Shown here: positions 1-14,273 of the stretch, one piece after another
Layout of the letters: each line of letters opens with the position of its first letter
Position numbering within the stretch: the stretch's first letter is position 1
Assembly (NCBI GenBank): GCA_016758965.1
Contig: JAEPRB010000201.1
Coordinates: 1-64,000 of the forward strand
Direction of reading: 5' to 3'
From: Circinella minor
Taxonomy: Eukaryota; Mucoromycota; Mucoromycetes; Mucorales; Lichtheimiaceae
Length of the DNA: 64,000 nt
Notes under the pieces: generated by a model
Databases searched by the model: none
What the model was told of the DNA's origin: nothing
What the model saw: only the letters and a program-made list of their open reading frames with translations
Program-made: the position numbers and the translations under genes

Positions 1-476
1 ACATTTTTATTTGTTAACCAAATTAAATATATTAATAGGTACACATATATCCTATCGGCCAGGATCCATGTCACAGACAGTTGCATATGGCAAAATTAGC
101 TGTCAACGAGAAATGTTCAATGGTAAATTTTCTTTGTTCCCATTAAATATTAGTTCAATCATTATATAACAATACCGTCTCTTATATTAATATAAACTAT
201 TACCGTATTACTGGATAAAGATTTCTATTCTTTGAAGTTTTGTTTTATTTTTGGCATTAATATATATTTACGTCTGAATGGTATGAGTGGACATTCATTA
301 TAAAAATAGAATTATAAAATCATTTCTTTTGATGCATTTAATTCAATTTTTTTTATATTATATGACTTGCTCATTGGATACGTGTTTTAGCAATCTCCCC
401 CATCCCCATTAAACTAAAAGTACCAATTGTTCGTAGTACACTCATTTATAAAGAAAAAAAAATTGTAAACTTATTT

Positions 477-527
<51 letters not shown>

Positions 528-623
528 AATGAATTTATTTTGTTGTTACTATTTAAGCATCTTGAAGAATGTAATAAAGTCATTGGTGGGGTAAAAAAAA
601 TTGAAAGAAGAATATTATTTTTT
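1..623. other. Intergenic, 3' of RAV1; microsatellite at 475-526
   Basis: No coding region can be supported. The stretch is AT-rich and holds a compound (TA)n(TG)n microsatellite at about 475-526. It lies downstream of the RAV1/DMXL stop codon and probably includes its 3' UTR. Confidence 0.6.
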
Positions 624-1431
624 TTACTGTAAAGTTCCAGCACTATGTTGATCATTATTATGTAATGAAGAGGATGACCAACTTACAAGACCTGCTGGAC
701 CTGATGTATAAATACTATCTTCATTGACTTGTATTTGGGTAACACCATAAGCTTTAAGCTATATATATATATATAAAACATGTGAGTAAAAAAAAAAAAA
801 ACAAAGATTTTATCATTAGATAAAATGTATATTTGTCTATATATTTACCGGGAATCGATTAAATCCTGTTCCTAAGAATCGATTTCGTGGTTGGTTATCA
901 CATGTTTGTTTTAATTTATGAGTAGATGCATCCCATATCTAAAAAAAAAAATTATATTCATTAATTATTGTATTTTATAGAAACCATTCCCCCCCCCCAC
1001 TCTTTATGTTTTTTACCTTTAGTTCACCATCAATAGAACCTGTAATAAGTGTTCCATTAACGGAATCAATGGCAAGTGAACGTATTCGCGAATTATGTGC
1101 TGTAAATGTATGCATAATACTACGTTGTCGAATATCCGAAACAACTATATATATATATATATTTAGTATCCCTTATCTATTATCTTTCTTTGAATATATA
1201 TATATAATATCAAACATACCAATATCTCCACTTTTACCACCAGTAAATAAAAGTTGATTTTTTGGTTCATATGCAATAGCATAAGCTCCACCATCATGTG
1301 CAGGAAGTGCTAAAAAAATCCATGTTAATTATATTTTTTAACTATAAAACTATAACCACTTACAAGCTATCATGGCTTTTGATGGAGGTAATAACGTATC
1401 CCATAAATAAACATGGTCGCCTTTACTATTG

Positions 1432-1467
<36 letters not shown>

Positions 1468-1843
1468 AATAAAAATTTTAGAAAAAAAATAAAAATAATC
1501 CGCTTTATTTCTCCTCCCTTCGCCTTTCCCATTTTTTTTTATAAAAAAATATATTTACTTTCGACTCATAGCAACAGAAGTACCAGCACTTGCTACAAGA
1601 CTACTTGAATTCAAATAGGTAAAATCACGTGTTGCTTTCGAATGACAAGAAGGTAAAGTATAATAAGGTTTACTTGAATGGGCATAAGAATCAAATCGCC
1701 ATAATAAAAGTCCTCCAGTTGAATCACCTGCACCAAATCGTTGACCTACTTGATCAAAATGAACTCTAATTATTATTATTATTATTTTGATAATAATAAT
1801 AAAAAAAAGAAGTTTAGTAAAAAGTATTGTTAGAGTGTTATTT

Positions 1844-1890
<47 letters not shown>

Positions 1891-4800
1891 CTTTTTTAAT
1901 TTTGTGTCTATAATATACAGTTTTATTTACCTGGTAACTTTACCATGACAACCATGATAACTAGCAATTTCTTGTTCTTGACCAAATTGCCATAACATGA
2001 CACTAGGTCCACCATTTCCATTAATTTCACCACCCGTAATATCTAAATAGTAATCAACCCCCCAACCACGCCACCATTTAATATTCAATGTAATATATAC
2101 ATACGTACGTACACCTCAATTAAAATTCACCAAGTCTTTTTCCTTTTTCTCCTAGATAATCCCTCCCTCCTCCCGGTAAATTAAATTAAAAATGAACCAA
2201 AACTTACAAAATGGAAAATAAGGATGGGCTTCTGCACATGTTGCTTGAATATTTCTTTTAAGAGATACCATTTCTGTAATAGAACCTATTGAACTTGCTG
2301 CTGCAGGAGATCGAGACGTTTCTGACCCAGACATTATACCTTCTTTACCAATACCCAGTGATCTTTTTAATGTTTCATGTAAGTTATCTAAATTATTGGA
2401 TTGGGGTTGTTTGGATGTATCTGCTAAACGTAAACTAGCAGGTGAAGCTGCAATACTACTATTGGGTGTTTTTCCATGATAGGGACCTCGATGATGAGGT
2501 AGATGATGACTTTTAGATCGTTGTCTGGTTTTCGTGGTAGATGAACCACCGTCTGCTTCTGTATCAGAAGAATGATTATTACCAAAATCATCTTCTTCTT
2601 CTGTATCAGGATAACTATCATTATGATGATGATGATGTCGATGATGGTGATGATGATGATGATGTTCTTGACCCGTAGATGAATAAGATGTAGATCGAAC
2701 CATATGCTGAAAAAAAATATTAATATAAACGGATGAATTGAAGTATTTCATAGCTTATAGAACCATAACAAAACAACCGAAAAAATAAAACGTGAGATTT
2801 AGTTTAAACTTACTGTTCCATAATGTTGTACACCTGTCAAATCAATTTCTTGAACTTCGGATTTCATAACAATAGCTACTGTATCAGGACATGTCTGAAA
2901 CAAACAAAACAAAAAGGTTAAATATTTTACCCTCGTCTTTTTGAAACATTGAAAATAATACTAGAAATAATATAACTTACAGAATTAACAGCAAATGCAT
3001 GAGCAGTAGTGGGAGTACTATATAATGTTTGTGGTGGTTGTTCCGTATCATCAGGTAATACATTAATATCAGGAGGCTAAATAAAACATAAAAAAGAAAA
3101 AGTTACAAAATAAGGAACTAAATTCAACTTTGTGAAAAAAAAAAAAAATCAATTAAAATTTACAGCAAAATTAATAAATGGCAATAATCGTTCTTGAGTT
3201 CTTAATGATTTAAGAGACCTCCAATATTTTTTTTGTCGTAATGATTTATATTCTCTTGACATGTTACCTAATCATATTAATAGAAAATAATATTAATATT
3301 AATCATAGTAGTAGTAAATAGTCATCATATATATAAATTCATTACGTTTTGTTAATTCTCCTTCTAATTGTAAACTAATCGTATCTTTTAATGTATGAGT
3401 TCGATAAGCAATTGGATCCAACATAACCATCCAAATAAATGATATTAATTCACCTATATAAATTAAAAAAGTTAATCATACTCTTTTTTTTTAAAAAAAA
3501 ATGGTTATTAAAAAAAAAAACTTACTCGTTGAATCCAATTTTTTTTCAGCATGTTGCATATATCCTTCCAAAATAGAAAGAACATAATTTAATGAAGCAG
3601 CTTCTAACATATTAGAACCTGCTGTTCGATCATTACAATCTGCCATAGGTCTATAAGCTTCTTCATCCATATCATATCCAAATAAAGTATCTTCTGAAAA
3701 GGTATCAAAATCATCTGGATCAATATCCACCTAAATGAAATGTATTATTATTATTTTTTAATGTAAATAATTATAGATGAAATCCTTTTAATAGAGAGAG
3801 AGTGTGTGTGTGTATACATACCATTTTTTCTTCATTTTGATGCACTTTATCGAATCCTTGTTGTATAGTGTTGGATGATGATAATGATTCCAAAAAACCT
3901 TTAAAATGACTTAAAAATGACCACGTTTTTTCAAAATGTCTTTGTTTTAATGTTACCATAATCATAGTAACATAAGCATTTAATGCGATTTTTTGTGCTT
4001 GAGAAAATGAAATATCTTGTTGAAGTTTACTCCAAATAAAATAAGTTGACATGACACGTCTGAAAAATAAAAAATTTAAAGATTGATTATTAATTATAAT
4101 TTCACCTTTCTCTTTCACTTTTCATCAAAAAATAAATAAATAAATAAATAAACATACTCTGACCAACGTTCCATAAAAGCTAATCCAGCATAATTATAAT
4201 CTTGTTCATTTAAAGCAGATCTAAATACTTGTAAACACCCTGTCTTGAAAGCCGTCATAAAAACTTTGGCATCACTGGATGAAACAGTATGTGTATCAAT
4301 CATTCTTAAATATAATGCAAATACATCTGTTTCAATACTTTTTTCTAATAATAATCGATTTAAAATAGGTCTTGAAATCATCACAGATTCACCTAATGTA
4401 AATATATCTTCTTGTCTTTGTTCAAAAGAAGCTTGATATCCACCTGAAGTTTTTAACATGGTGGATACTGCACTATCATATAATGCTGCAGCACCATGGA
4501 AAATAGTCTATTTTTTTTTTTTTTTTGGATGTGTGAGTGATCAAAAAAATAAAAATACTATTGCCTTTATTTACCTGAATCATTCGCATAACTAACAATG
4601 CTTTATAAATTGCAAGTCCATTATCATCCACTTGATTATTTTCTGTTATTTCCTCATCATCTCCATTGGATTGTTGTTGTTCTTCTTCTTCATTATGATC
4701 TATTGAAGAATAAGTCGTATTAAGCCAATCATCATCTCCAAATAAATCAGTAGAAGATGTTTTTGTATCCGCAAATATATCATCATTAGCAAATAAATCA

Positions 4801-6312
4801 ACAGCCCGATCTTCTTGTTCCTTTTTGGGTGCAAAAATATCCTCCTCCTCTGCAAATAAATCAATCGCCTTGGATTCTTTCTTTTTAAATAAATCGTCAT
4901 CTTCAGCAAATAAATCAATAGCTCTTGATTCCTTTATTGGTTTTTCTTCTTCTTCTTGTTCAGGTACTGGTTTTTTGCATTTGGATAAAATAAATAATGC
5001 CAATAATGGACATCCAAGTCGTTCATAAGCTCGACTGACATTTAATGAAAATGCATATTCTAATCGAGATGATATTTCAAGATTTTGTTTGTTTTGTAAT
5101 CGAAGTTGTTCTTTTAAATGTTGATACATAATAAATAAATTGGGATCATTGACATTGGCTACTATATTATCATGATTTTGTTCTTCTGAAGTTTCATTAC
5201 ACGTATCATGAAGTGGTACCTATAAAGTTTATATTATATCAAAAAAAAAAACAGAAAAGGTTCATGGTTACAAAAAAGGGGGAAAAAAGTTTTTTTACTT
5301 ACTATTATTGAACGAATACATTCATGAGGTTCTTCCAATAAAGAATAAGCCATAATCATAAGCCAACGATCTTTTGTTTCTTTTGCAAGTGGTAAAACAT
5401 GAGTTTTTAAAATTGTTTGAAGTAAAGGACTATGATCACCTAATGATCAAAAAAAAAAAGAAAAAATAATACTTTGAATTTAGAACTTTGTCATGATTTT
5501 TTTTTTTTATTTTAATAATTTTATATTACCTTCATAGACACGACAAATAGCTATAGCAAGTTGATAATCTTTTAAATTTTTTAAAATGACACCTACAGCA
5601 TCACTTAATTTATCACCTAATAAGAAAAAGGCCGCAGCATATTCTATATATATATATATATATATATAAATTCCATTAAAATTCTATCATCAATTTTTAA
5701 ACCATAACTAACTTTCCCCTTCTTTTTTTTTTTTTTTTTTTTTTTTTGCGGTTTACCATAACGTTGTCTTCCTAAAAGTACAAATGCATTTTTAGATGCT
5801 GCAGTTCTCCAACGTGGTTGTGAAAAATCATTTGCAAGAAATCGAACCATAACACCTTGTTCTTTATGACCATGGGCTGTACGCCATAAACTTTGTAAAA
5901 GACCTTTTTTACCAAGTGCAAGATAATAAAGTGTACAATTAATTGGATCTTTGACTTCTTGATTTAAATAAGTATTACGTGCAATATTTGTCATTTGTTC
6001 TATCTAATAGAATGTTATATATCAGTAACAAAAAAAAAGTTCTTTATAGGATAAGATTATATCATCGAGTCAAAAATAAAAATAAAAAATAGATATATAA
6101 TTACCACAACTTCAGATTTTTTTAACCACATGAAAATACCCATTGCTCTAGCATCTTTCCAAAGTAATTTTCCACCACATAATCGAAGACATCGTTCAAG
6201 TAATAAATCCTAAAAAAAAAGATTAAGGTTATTACTACGCGTGTGTAAGATTATTTTGGGAAAAAGAGAGGAGAGCGTAAACATCAAACTCTCCTCTCTC
6301 CTCTCCTCCCTC

Positions 6313-6348
<36 letters not shown>

Positions 6349-9300
6349 CCCTAATTATATTTTTTTTCTTTGATGTACTTACTTGTGATTGACTATGTAA
6401 TGCCCATATCGTATCTCGAGGTGCAAGTTCATTTGATTGTTCTTCAAGAGCAAGTGCTTTATTTAAATGAAAAAAATTTTCTACAAGTGCAGTAAATCGT
6501 GCACCATTTTCATCTAAAGATTCTCTTTGTATTGAAATCTAACAATACATAAATAAATATATATATCAATAAAAAAAAAAAAAGACTTTTGTTTCCATAG
6601 TAATATCCTGCACTTTACATATATACAAAAATACAAGACACAAAAAATTCGAATTTACCTCAACAAATGTATCAATCATAGCTAATAAATGAATTTTTTC
6701 TTCATGAGATAATCCTGGTAATTGACGTCGATCTAATTGTTCAATAAGAAAAGTAGTTTCTTGTCTTGTTAAAGGTCGTGTTTCATCTGTATCATCTATT
6801 CCTAATAAAATGGTTGTATCTTCTTCATCTGAATCTTCAAATAATGAACTATAGTGTTGTTGTTTTCCTTTATTTTTTTTATTCAATCCATCCTAAACAA
6901 AATAGTTTTTTTTATAAGTATATATATATATATATATAAATTAATTTTTTTTTTATTATTATTATTTATTACCGGTGCTTCATTTTGAAGTTTTAATATA
7001 GTTGAAATACAAAGTTGAGGTACTTGATCCACTTTAATATCCACTTCATCAATAATATGTCGTAAAAATCGATAAATGGATAATAATACAGCATTGATTA
7101 AATCAATTTTACCTAATGCCAAAAGGAAAATAAAAAGGCTTAGTTTTCATTCTCCATAGCTAAAATATATATTAGAACTTACCCCACATTAAATAATGAA
7201 TTAATAAATTAGGATGATAAAAAGGTAAAGGACCATTTAATTCATAAGATTCATCATATATATTGGACATGGGTTCAAATTCAGGATCAAAAGGTGGTTC
7301 TATATATATATATAAAAGAAGAAAGATTAAGTTGAATGATTTGAAATTAACCTTAATTAAAAAAAATGGATACATACGTTCTTGAATACGATCTTCTTTA
7401 GTTAACCATTTAATATAACATCTTAATTGATTACCAGCAGCAACAGATAATACACCATAATCAAGCCATGCTATTCCAGTAATATCATCAGGGCTAATAA
7501 CAAAACATTTTTAGTCCCCATAATATATATATTGAGCACAATTTAAAACAAATGAATAAAAAAAAAAAACTTCCTTACGTATCAACATCAAAAGTAACAT
7601 AATTAATCCATTTATCTAAATCATCAGATACATCTGTAGCACGTCTTTCACCATATATACTTATTTTTCGAGAAAATGCAATAGCTAAAATAAATTGTCC
7701 GTCAGATGAAATATCCCATGCCATATCAATGATAGGTTCTCTATATATAATAGATATATAAAATGTCAGTGATTTTGGATATAGATCATTTATTTTTCGC
7801 CTCCCCCCCTTTGTTTACCGGAGATTTAATTGTATTTGTAAAATAGGTGGAACATCAGTCCGAATTTCGGACCATAATGAAAGTATAGAATCTTTTTCCA
7901 ATTTTGACACTAAAGATATATTTTATATTAGAAATCAACATCATCTTTCATTTCTCTCTCTCTTTTCTTTTTCTTTAATTACCAATAGCCATCACATTGG
8001 CTGTATATTTAATATGTTGAATATCTTGTAATTCCGTTTGAATAATAAATGTTTCTTGCCATTCTAATCCTCCTTGTTCAGTTTCAAATAATTTATAACA
8101 TAAAATATCTTGATCTATGACCACTGTTAAATCAACAGCGGATATCTTTGTTGATTTTAAAAGTGGATTATTATATTTCAATGATTCTAATAAAGTAGAT
8201 GTTGTACTTGTTCCAAAACATCCATTTAATTCAATTAAACTAGGTTCTTTTTTCCATTGTGGATGAAACGAGTGGGATTGACATAATGTCACTTTTTGTA
8301 ATTCTTTGGATGCATCGTTATTTAAATAATGTAATTTCCATATAAATGATTGTTTTCCACTTGTAGAAATACCGATGAGTAAATACGTTGTTGTTGTTGA
8401 TGTATCAGGATCGTTTGTTTGCGTCGTACTAGTTGTAGGTATTTTACAGAAATAAAGATAAGAAAGTGGTATGGTTGAATCATAAGATTCACATTTCATT
8501 TGATGATGTATATGATAGCCTGGATCATCTAAAATATAAATAATGACTTGATTTCCATCATAGATAGCAATATGTCTATCTAAGAAAAATAAAATAAAAA
8601 CCACCCCCCTCCCAATTTTGTTCAGTATTTTTCAATATACTTTTTTTTTTTTAATAAGATTTGTTTTTTTTTTTAAAAAAAAAAATACCTTGACCCACTG
8701 TTGTTGCAAGTAATTTTGATGAATCAATACGTATTGAACTTGTTAAACGTAATTGTGTTGTAGGTCGCCATCGTGTCTATTATATATATACCATTTTATA
8801 TTAGCCCTTCCTTTTTTTTTTAAAAAAAAAACCGGGTCTTCTTCTTTCCTTTCCACTCCTTTTTTACCTCTCTAAATCCATATTTCCAAACATTAATTTC
8901 TCCATCAATACCAATAGTACATAATCGATTATTAGCTACTTGATGAATCGTTCGAATGGTATGTCGATGACCAAGCCAACTGTATTTTACATAAAGTCTA
9001 GGTGCAAATACAGTAGAATCTAAAAAATCAACAAGATTTAATCCATAACATCTTAATTGACCTCTTTTATTTCTTGCTACTAATGAAAGTTCTGCTGGTT
9101 TAATACTTGCTATAAATTATATATATAAAAAATGATTCCTTGTTATTATTATTACTTTGGATATATATATATATATATAAAATAGGATTATATACGTTAC
9201 AAGAAGATTGAACATGAGCATAATCATGAAGAACATGAACTGCATTAAGAAAATAAGGTATATCATCTGTATTTACAGCTTGTGCTACACGAAGAACAAC

Positions 9301-10900
9301 AAAAACGCGTGGTACTCGACGTGGTAATACATTTAAATGCTATAAAAATATATCAGATAAATAAATCATTTCTCTTTTCTTTTAAAAAGAGTTGTTTTTA
9401 CCTGTACACCCCAAAAAGTAAGTGATCCATCGGCTTGAATTCGAAATAATAAATCAGGTGTATCACGAATTAAATCTCTCATTTTTTCTAATGCATGATC
9501 TAATTTATCATGTCTTGAATGACATCGAAGTTGAGCATATAATGAACTTTTTAATTCATCACAACTAATATAATGAATAGGTGCAAAATCATCATCCTCT
9601 TCTTCTTCTTCTTCTTTTTTATGAAATGTATGACATGAATGTATATTTTCTGTTGAAGAAGAGGTTTCTTCAGTAACAAGTGATTGATTTGAATCAATGA
9701 CTGCACTCATATGTAATAATTGTGGTTTTTCTGAATCAATAGGTCTCCAAAATCGACCAATACCATCTCTTGCCATGGTAAATAATGTACATGCTGGAGC
9801 ACTAAATGATATAGACAGTGGTTAATAAATGAATCCAATCCCCCCTCCCTTCATTTTATATATATATATATATATTTTAATTTACCCATTAGGACCTAAT
9901 AATCGTCTCCAAACTATATGTGTTACATATTGAGGATGTGAAAGATAAAAAAATTGATAATCTAATTCTGTTGTTGTCGATTCTAATTTTAATAATAAAT
10001 AAATTTCAATATATACTTTTTTTTTTGGTTCCTCTTTTATATTCTTATATATATATATATATAAACAAACCTTTATTCATTGTATTATACCATAATGTAA
10101 CAAGTCGATCACCCTTTATATATATATATATATAGATATAGATACCCATTTAAAACAAAAGTTTGAATAAGCTCATTCTTCTATTTCAATAATACGAATA
10201 TATGTATATTTACCGAACCAACAGTTGCAAAAATTAAAGAATTAGGTTCAAATTTAGCTATAATCACTTTTGTTGCTGGTCTAAAATTATATTTATATAA
10301 AGTATTTAATAATTATATATAAAAGATTTCCTCCCCCCCTTCCCTCCAACACTCCTAATTCTAAACAAGAACAAGAAGAAGAATAGTACCTTATATGCCA
10401 TAATTTTTTCCAAGTTTCTTGTTTATTATTTATAAATATCCAAATTGAAATTTCTTTTCCTGCAACTAAAAGATGACCTAATAATAATAAAAATATCGGA
10501 TGTCATTCTTTTATTATTCTCGTTTCATTTCATTTCCTTTCCATAGTATTGACAACAACAACAAATGAAATTTATCATATTTTACCTTCTTTTCCCCAAT
10601 CAAGACAACTAACACTTGATCCTGCATCGACTACTTTATCTAAACTCCATTGATGCTAATATATATATATATATATTAAAAGGGATGAGTCTTCTTTTTT
10701 TTTGCCTCTCTTTATATAAATAAAGGATCATAATAATAATAAAAAAAAATTATCTCACATTGGATTTTTTATCCGAATATTGGAATATACCTATTTGGTT
10801 TCCAAATGAAAATGCAAGCTATAAACAATAAACAATAACAAAAAAGGTTGAGTTTATATATATATATACGCGTTACATATAAAGCTGTATTTTCTTTTTT

Positions 10901-10942
<42 letters not shown>

Positions 10943-11329
10943 TCATGTGGAAGAAAAAACTTACACGACCTGTTCTTGGACATCCAGCAACAGCTGTTAC
11001 TAATAATTCATTTGGGTTATTATTATTATTGTCAATAACAAGAGTTGTTGAAGAAATGATTTGAATAAGTTTTGCTGGATCGGCATAAATGACAACTTTT
11101 GATCCGGTTGCATATATCTATTTTTTTTTTTTTTTTTTTTTTGGAGAGCGGTTGGTCAATATATATACATATATACATATATTCTGTTTTAAAATGAGAA
11201 AGGTTTGTTGAAAAAGGATATAAAGGAGAGAAGGATACGAACTATATAACGAATAGATTTCCAAACGAAAGCTTCAATGGCATGAGGTTGTGGATTGACT
11301 TGACCAGGACATATGCTTTCCAGGTACAT
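624..11329 (-). CDS. RAV1: RAVE complex subunit Rav1 / DMXL (rabconnectin-3 alpha)-type WD40 protein, about 35 exons
   Basis: This is the scaffold of the RAVE/rabconnectin-3 complex, which reassembles V1 with V0 of the vacuolar H+-ATPase on endosomal and vacuolar membranes. The start at 11327-11329 opens MYLESICPGQVNP, matching the DMXL N terminus, where a 'GxVNP' motif precedes the first propeller. Degenerate WD40 blades run to about 7.6 kb. The Rav1p_C core is explicit at 5.7-6.0 kb: DPINCTLYYLALGKKGLLQS, then LWRTAHGHKEQ, then RWRTAASKNAFVLLG. Next come an acidic segment with repeated IDLFA-type motifs (4.6-5.0 kb), a poly-His/acidic linker (2.3-2.7 kb) and a C-terminal WD40 propeller. That propeller includes CHSKATRDF, YLWDTLLPPS and DIRQRSIMHTF, and the protein stops at 624-626. 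I estimate about 2,300 residues, nearer animal DMXL than yeast Rav1 (about 1,360). Most introns are 50-150 bp and carry (TA)n or homopolymer tracts. Family and outer limits are secure; some internal junctions, mainly at 9.8-11.3 kb, are approximate. Confidence 0.93.
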
Positions 11330-12021
11330 GACACAATGAAAAAGAAATAGAATAAAAAAAAAAGAAGGGGGAGGAGAGGAGATATTTCTTTTTTGGTGGT
11401 GTAAAAATGTATATATAAGGTTTGGACGTAAGCGCCAAGTTAAAAGTGAGAAAGAGAGAGAGTAAGGCGCTAAATGAAAAAAGAGTCTACATTATTTATG
11501 CTGCAGCTTATTAAAACAAATAATTAAAAACGGATAAAGTGTGAGCTCACACACACATATAAAACATCCAACTCAATAATAATAATAAGTGGATAAATCA
11601 AAGAGAATACCAATGAATATAAACACGTGTTATACATATTCTATCCTAATTCATATGAACCTATATTTTATATAATTTCTATAAAAGAATCTATATTTTA
11701 TTTTTGGTATACAATAGGTACCGAAAAAAAAAAGATGGTTTTTCATAACATCACCTTTTTAACTGTCATTTATGAACACAATTTCCCAAAAAAAAAAAAA
11801 AAAAAAAAGAACACAGCATATTGGTATTTTCCCAAATTATTTGTGCCAAGTAGGCTCCAATAAGAATGAAAATTTTACGTTTCAACAGATTTTTTCTTGA
11901 GTTTACCATACGGAAGATTTTTGGGTTTGCCTGGGGGAACAATGATTTTGCGTTACTTGTATCAAACTATTTGAGCTTCTGCTGTTTTTATTGTTTTTTT
12001 TTTTATAAAAACTTGAATTGC
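11330..12021. other. Intergenic region upstream of RAV1
   Basis: The region holds purine-rich runs and A tracts (for example at 11790-11808) that could serve as the RAV1 promoter and 5' UTR. I see no gene. The open frame at 11627-11863 consists of low-complexity AT sequence. Confidence 0.5.
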
Positions 12022-14273
12022 CACATAAAAAAAAATGGGCTGTGAATCTCGGTGGATTGCAGGTAAATCCCCGTTCAGTGGATTAACGGTGGATATGACC
12101 ATTTACCTGCACGGCACGACACGGAGATTTACGTGGATTTACGGAGAAGTACATCAGAGTACGGAAGAAAACCGAGAATCACCAGAGTTAAAATAACAGC
12201 CATAATCATTATAGAGACTCCAATTTCCCATTAAACTATCATTTTTAGAATTCAAAATCATCGAATATATAAACGATAGATAGACAAATTTTGACATATT
12301 GTACTTTATTTATGGAGATACACGATATTTTAATAATACGATATAAAATTGAGTATAAAAATGATGAATAATAATAACACAATGTAAACTTGAATAATAA
12401 TTCGATATAAACTTATTGAATAATAATAATACGATGTAAACAACTTGGATATGTGGTTTGTTATATAGGGAAAAAATGCGAGTTGAAATTGTGATTTCAA
12501 TTGTTTACTCCTCAATGACATTTATGACAAAGGATTTATTACCTCCATGACCTCTTAAACTGTCAAAATCATTGTCATGTTCTACTCGTGATATACTATG
12601 ATAGCTATCAGTATCTATAGTCACATCTATGCACAATAAAAATGAAACGTATATACCTTGTAACTTGTTCTTAGATATACTGTGTGCTCTCTGTTTCTGC
12701 TGTTGTTGCTGCTGGTTGCTACTTAATCTATTTCTAATTGTTTAAAGACTTCCTTACAATGATTATCATGGTTTTTCCAACCTTCAGCGAACATGTGTTC
12801 AGTCGCCCAATGTTCTTCGCAAAGTCTGAGAATGATAGACATACAGCTCCAAACTGCTTCCATAAACGCGTCAATAGCAACTTCTCTGGCCGTTTCATGG
12901 ATGCTTGCCTAGGTCATAGTTGTTGTCATGTCGAAGAACGGCTCTTGGGTCTGTTTACGGATCAAAAAGCAATCATGAGCCAATTTATACCAAATGCTAC
13001 TCTTCGCTCCGCTTTCATGGTATTGTATATACCGTCTGCTTTATGGTCAGCAATGTTTTGGTATTCCTCTCTTTGATTACAAGATCGATTATAATATGTT
13101 CTTTTGTTGATCTGATCCAGGCGGAGCGGGTATGTTTTCCCTTTGAAACTTCATGTTTCCTTGGTGCGGGATCACATTCAGGATAAAGTCTTGTCTATCA
13201 GTACTTGTATTGGTTGGCGACAGTATTTATTCTATGCTTTAATCCTTTCTGATTTCTCCTCATTTTATCGCCGTCTTTCCCTTCCCTTAATTTAAAATAA
13301 TTTTCTCGGTACTGATCTCTTATCTATTCCAGTTGTAGTAGTTAAATAAAAATGAACTCCTGCTCCCTACAAAAAAAACAGTACTTGTATTGGTGTACGA
13401 AGACGCAATAGAACTTTGACTTGTAAAGGTTGTTGGATACACTAATTAACTTGAGATGAAAGAGTTTGATCTTGTTCCAGCGGATGATCCTGTACTAATC
13501 AAGTTTGTTATATTTGTTGACTCGTTAATAGCATTTAATACAACGTCAATATTGTTCTTCATATCTATTCTTTTTGTGTTTTGACCATTTGAGTTTGATT
13601 GGCAGCAAGGTCAGCTATTTGTCGTTTTAATTCCTGTACATCCTGAGTAGTTGTGTTCTTGGTTGTAGAAGATTTTGCTGGCATCACTATAAATTGAAAT
13701 GAAAAAATGAAAGTTGCTATGGAATACAAAGATTTTTATTAAAAAAGTAAAATGAAAATGAACAAAAAGTGTTGCTTAGGAAGAAAACGGTTTTATTAAT
13801 AAAGTTGAAAGAAGATTGACAGAGAGTGTTGGTAAGGAAGAAAGGAGTTTTTTTATAAAGGAAAATGTTGCTAAGGAATGAAAGGGATTGTCGCTTTTTT
13901 AAAAAAAAGAATACGTGTTAATGTTTTTTATTTTGTATTTTATCTACTTCTAATAATTATAGTGTTAGTGTTCTTTTTGCTCCTGTCTAATTGTGATTCT
14001 CAGTTTTCTTCATGGTTTATTTCTGTAAATCTCGGTTTTCTTCTGTGTTTGATGGTTTATTTCTGTAACTCTCGGTTTTCTTCCGTGTTTCTCGGTTTTT
14101 GCCACCGAGAAAAACCACATTTAACGGAGATATACAAACCACCGAGATTTACCAGGATCTACCTCAAATTCGTGGTTTTTGATGGTTGTGGTCCGTATTC
14201 CTCCGTAGAATCTGGTGAGAACCGAGTTTTACAGAGAAATACTGTAATTTCACCACACATTTTTTTTTATGTG
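12022..14273. mobile_element. Decayed DNA transposon with TIR and many subterminal repeats
   Basis: The ends match in inverted orientation: CACATAAAAAAAAATG starts at 12022 and its reverse complement ends at 14273. Both subterminal regions (12040-12190 and 13995-14235) hold many copies, in both orientations, of a motif around AATCTCGG/CCGAGATTTAC. Such subterminal arrays are typical binding sites of transposases. The interior carries a broken minus-strand ORF (next entry). No target duplication could be assigned. The element ends 16 bp before the composite element at 14290. Confidence 0.6.
12520..13685 (-). pseudogene. Broken internal ORF of the 12.0-14.3 kb element
   Basis: On the minus strand a start at about 13685 opens MPAKSSTTKNTTTQDVQELK and continues with heptad-like QIADLAANQ, a probable N-terminal coiled coil. 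Downstream (12740-13080) coding-like text appears in shifting frames, for example AIDAFMEAVWSCM and EEHWATEHMFAEGW, with stops between. It ends in a Gln/Asn-rich tail. I cannot assign a family. It resembles the coiled-coil opening of the second gene of the nearby CACTA-like element only in general style. Several stops and frame changes make it a pseudogene. Confidence 0.4.

Noticed and set aside
12738..13186. Plus-strand open frames as genes
   Set aside because: They lie antisense to coding-like fragments of the decayed element's minus-strand ORF and have no domain.
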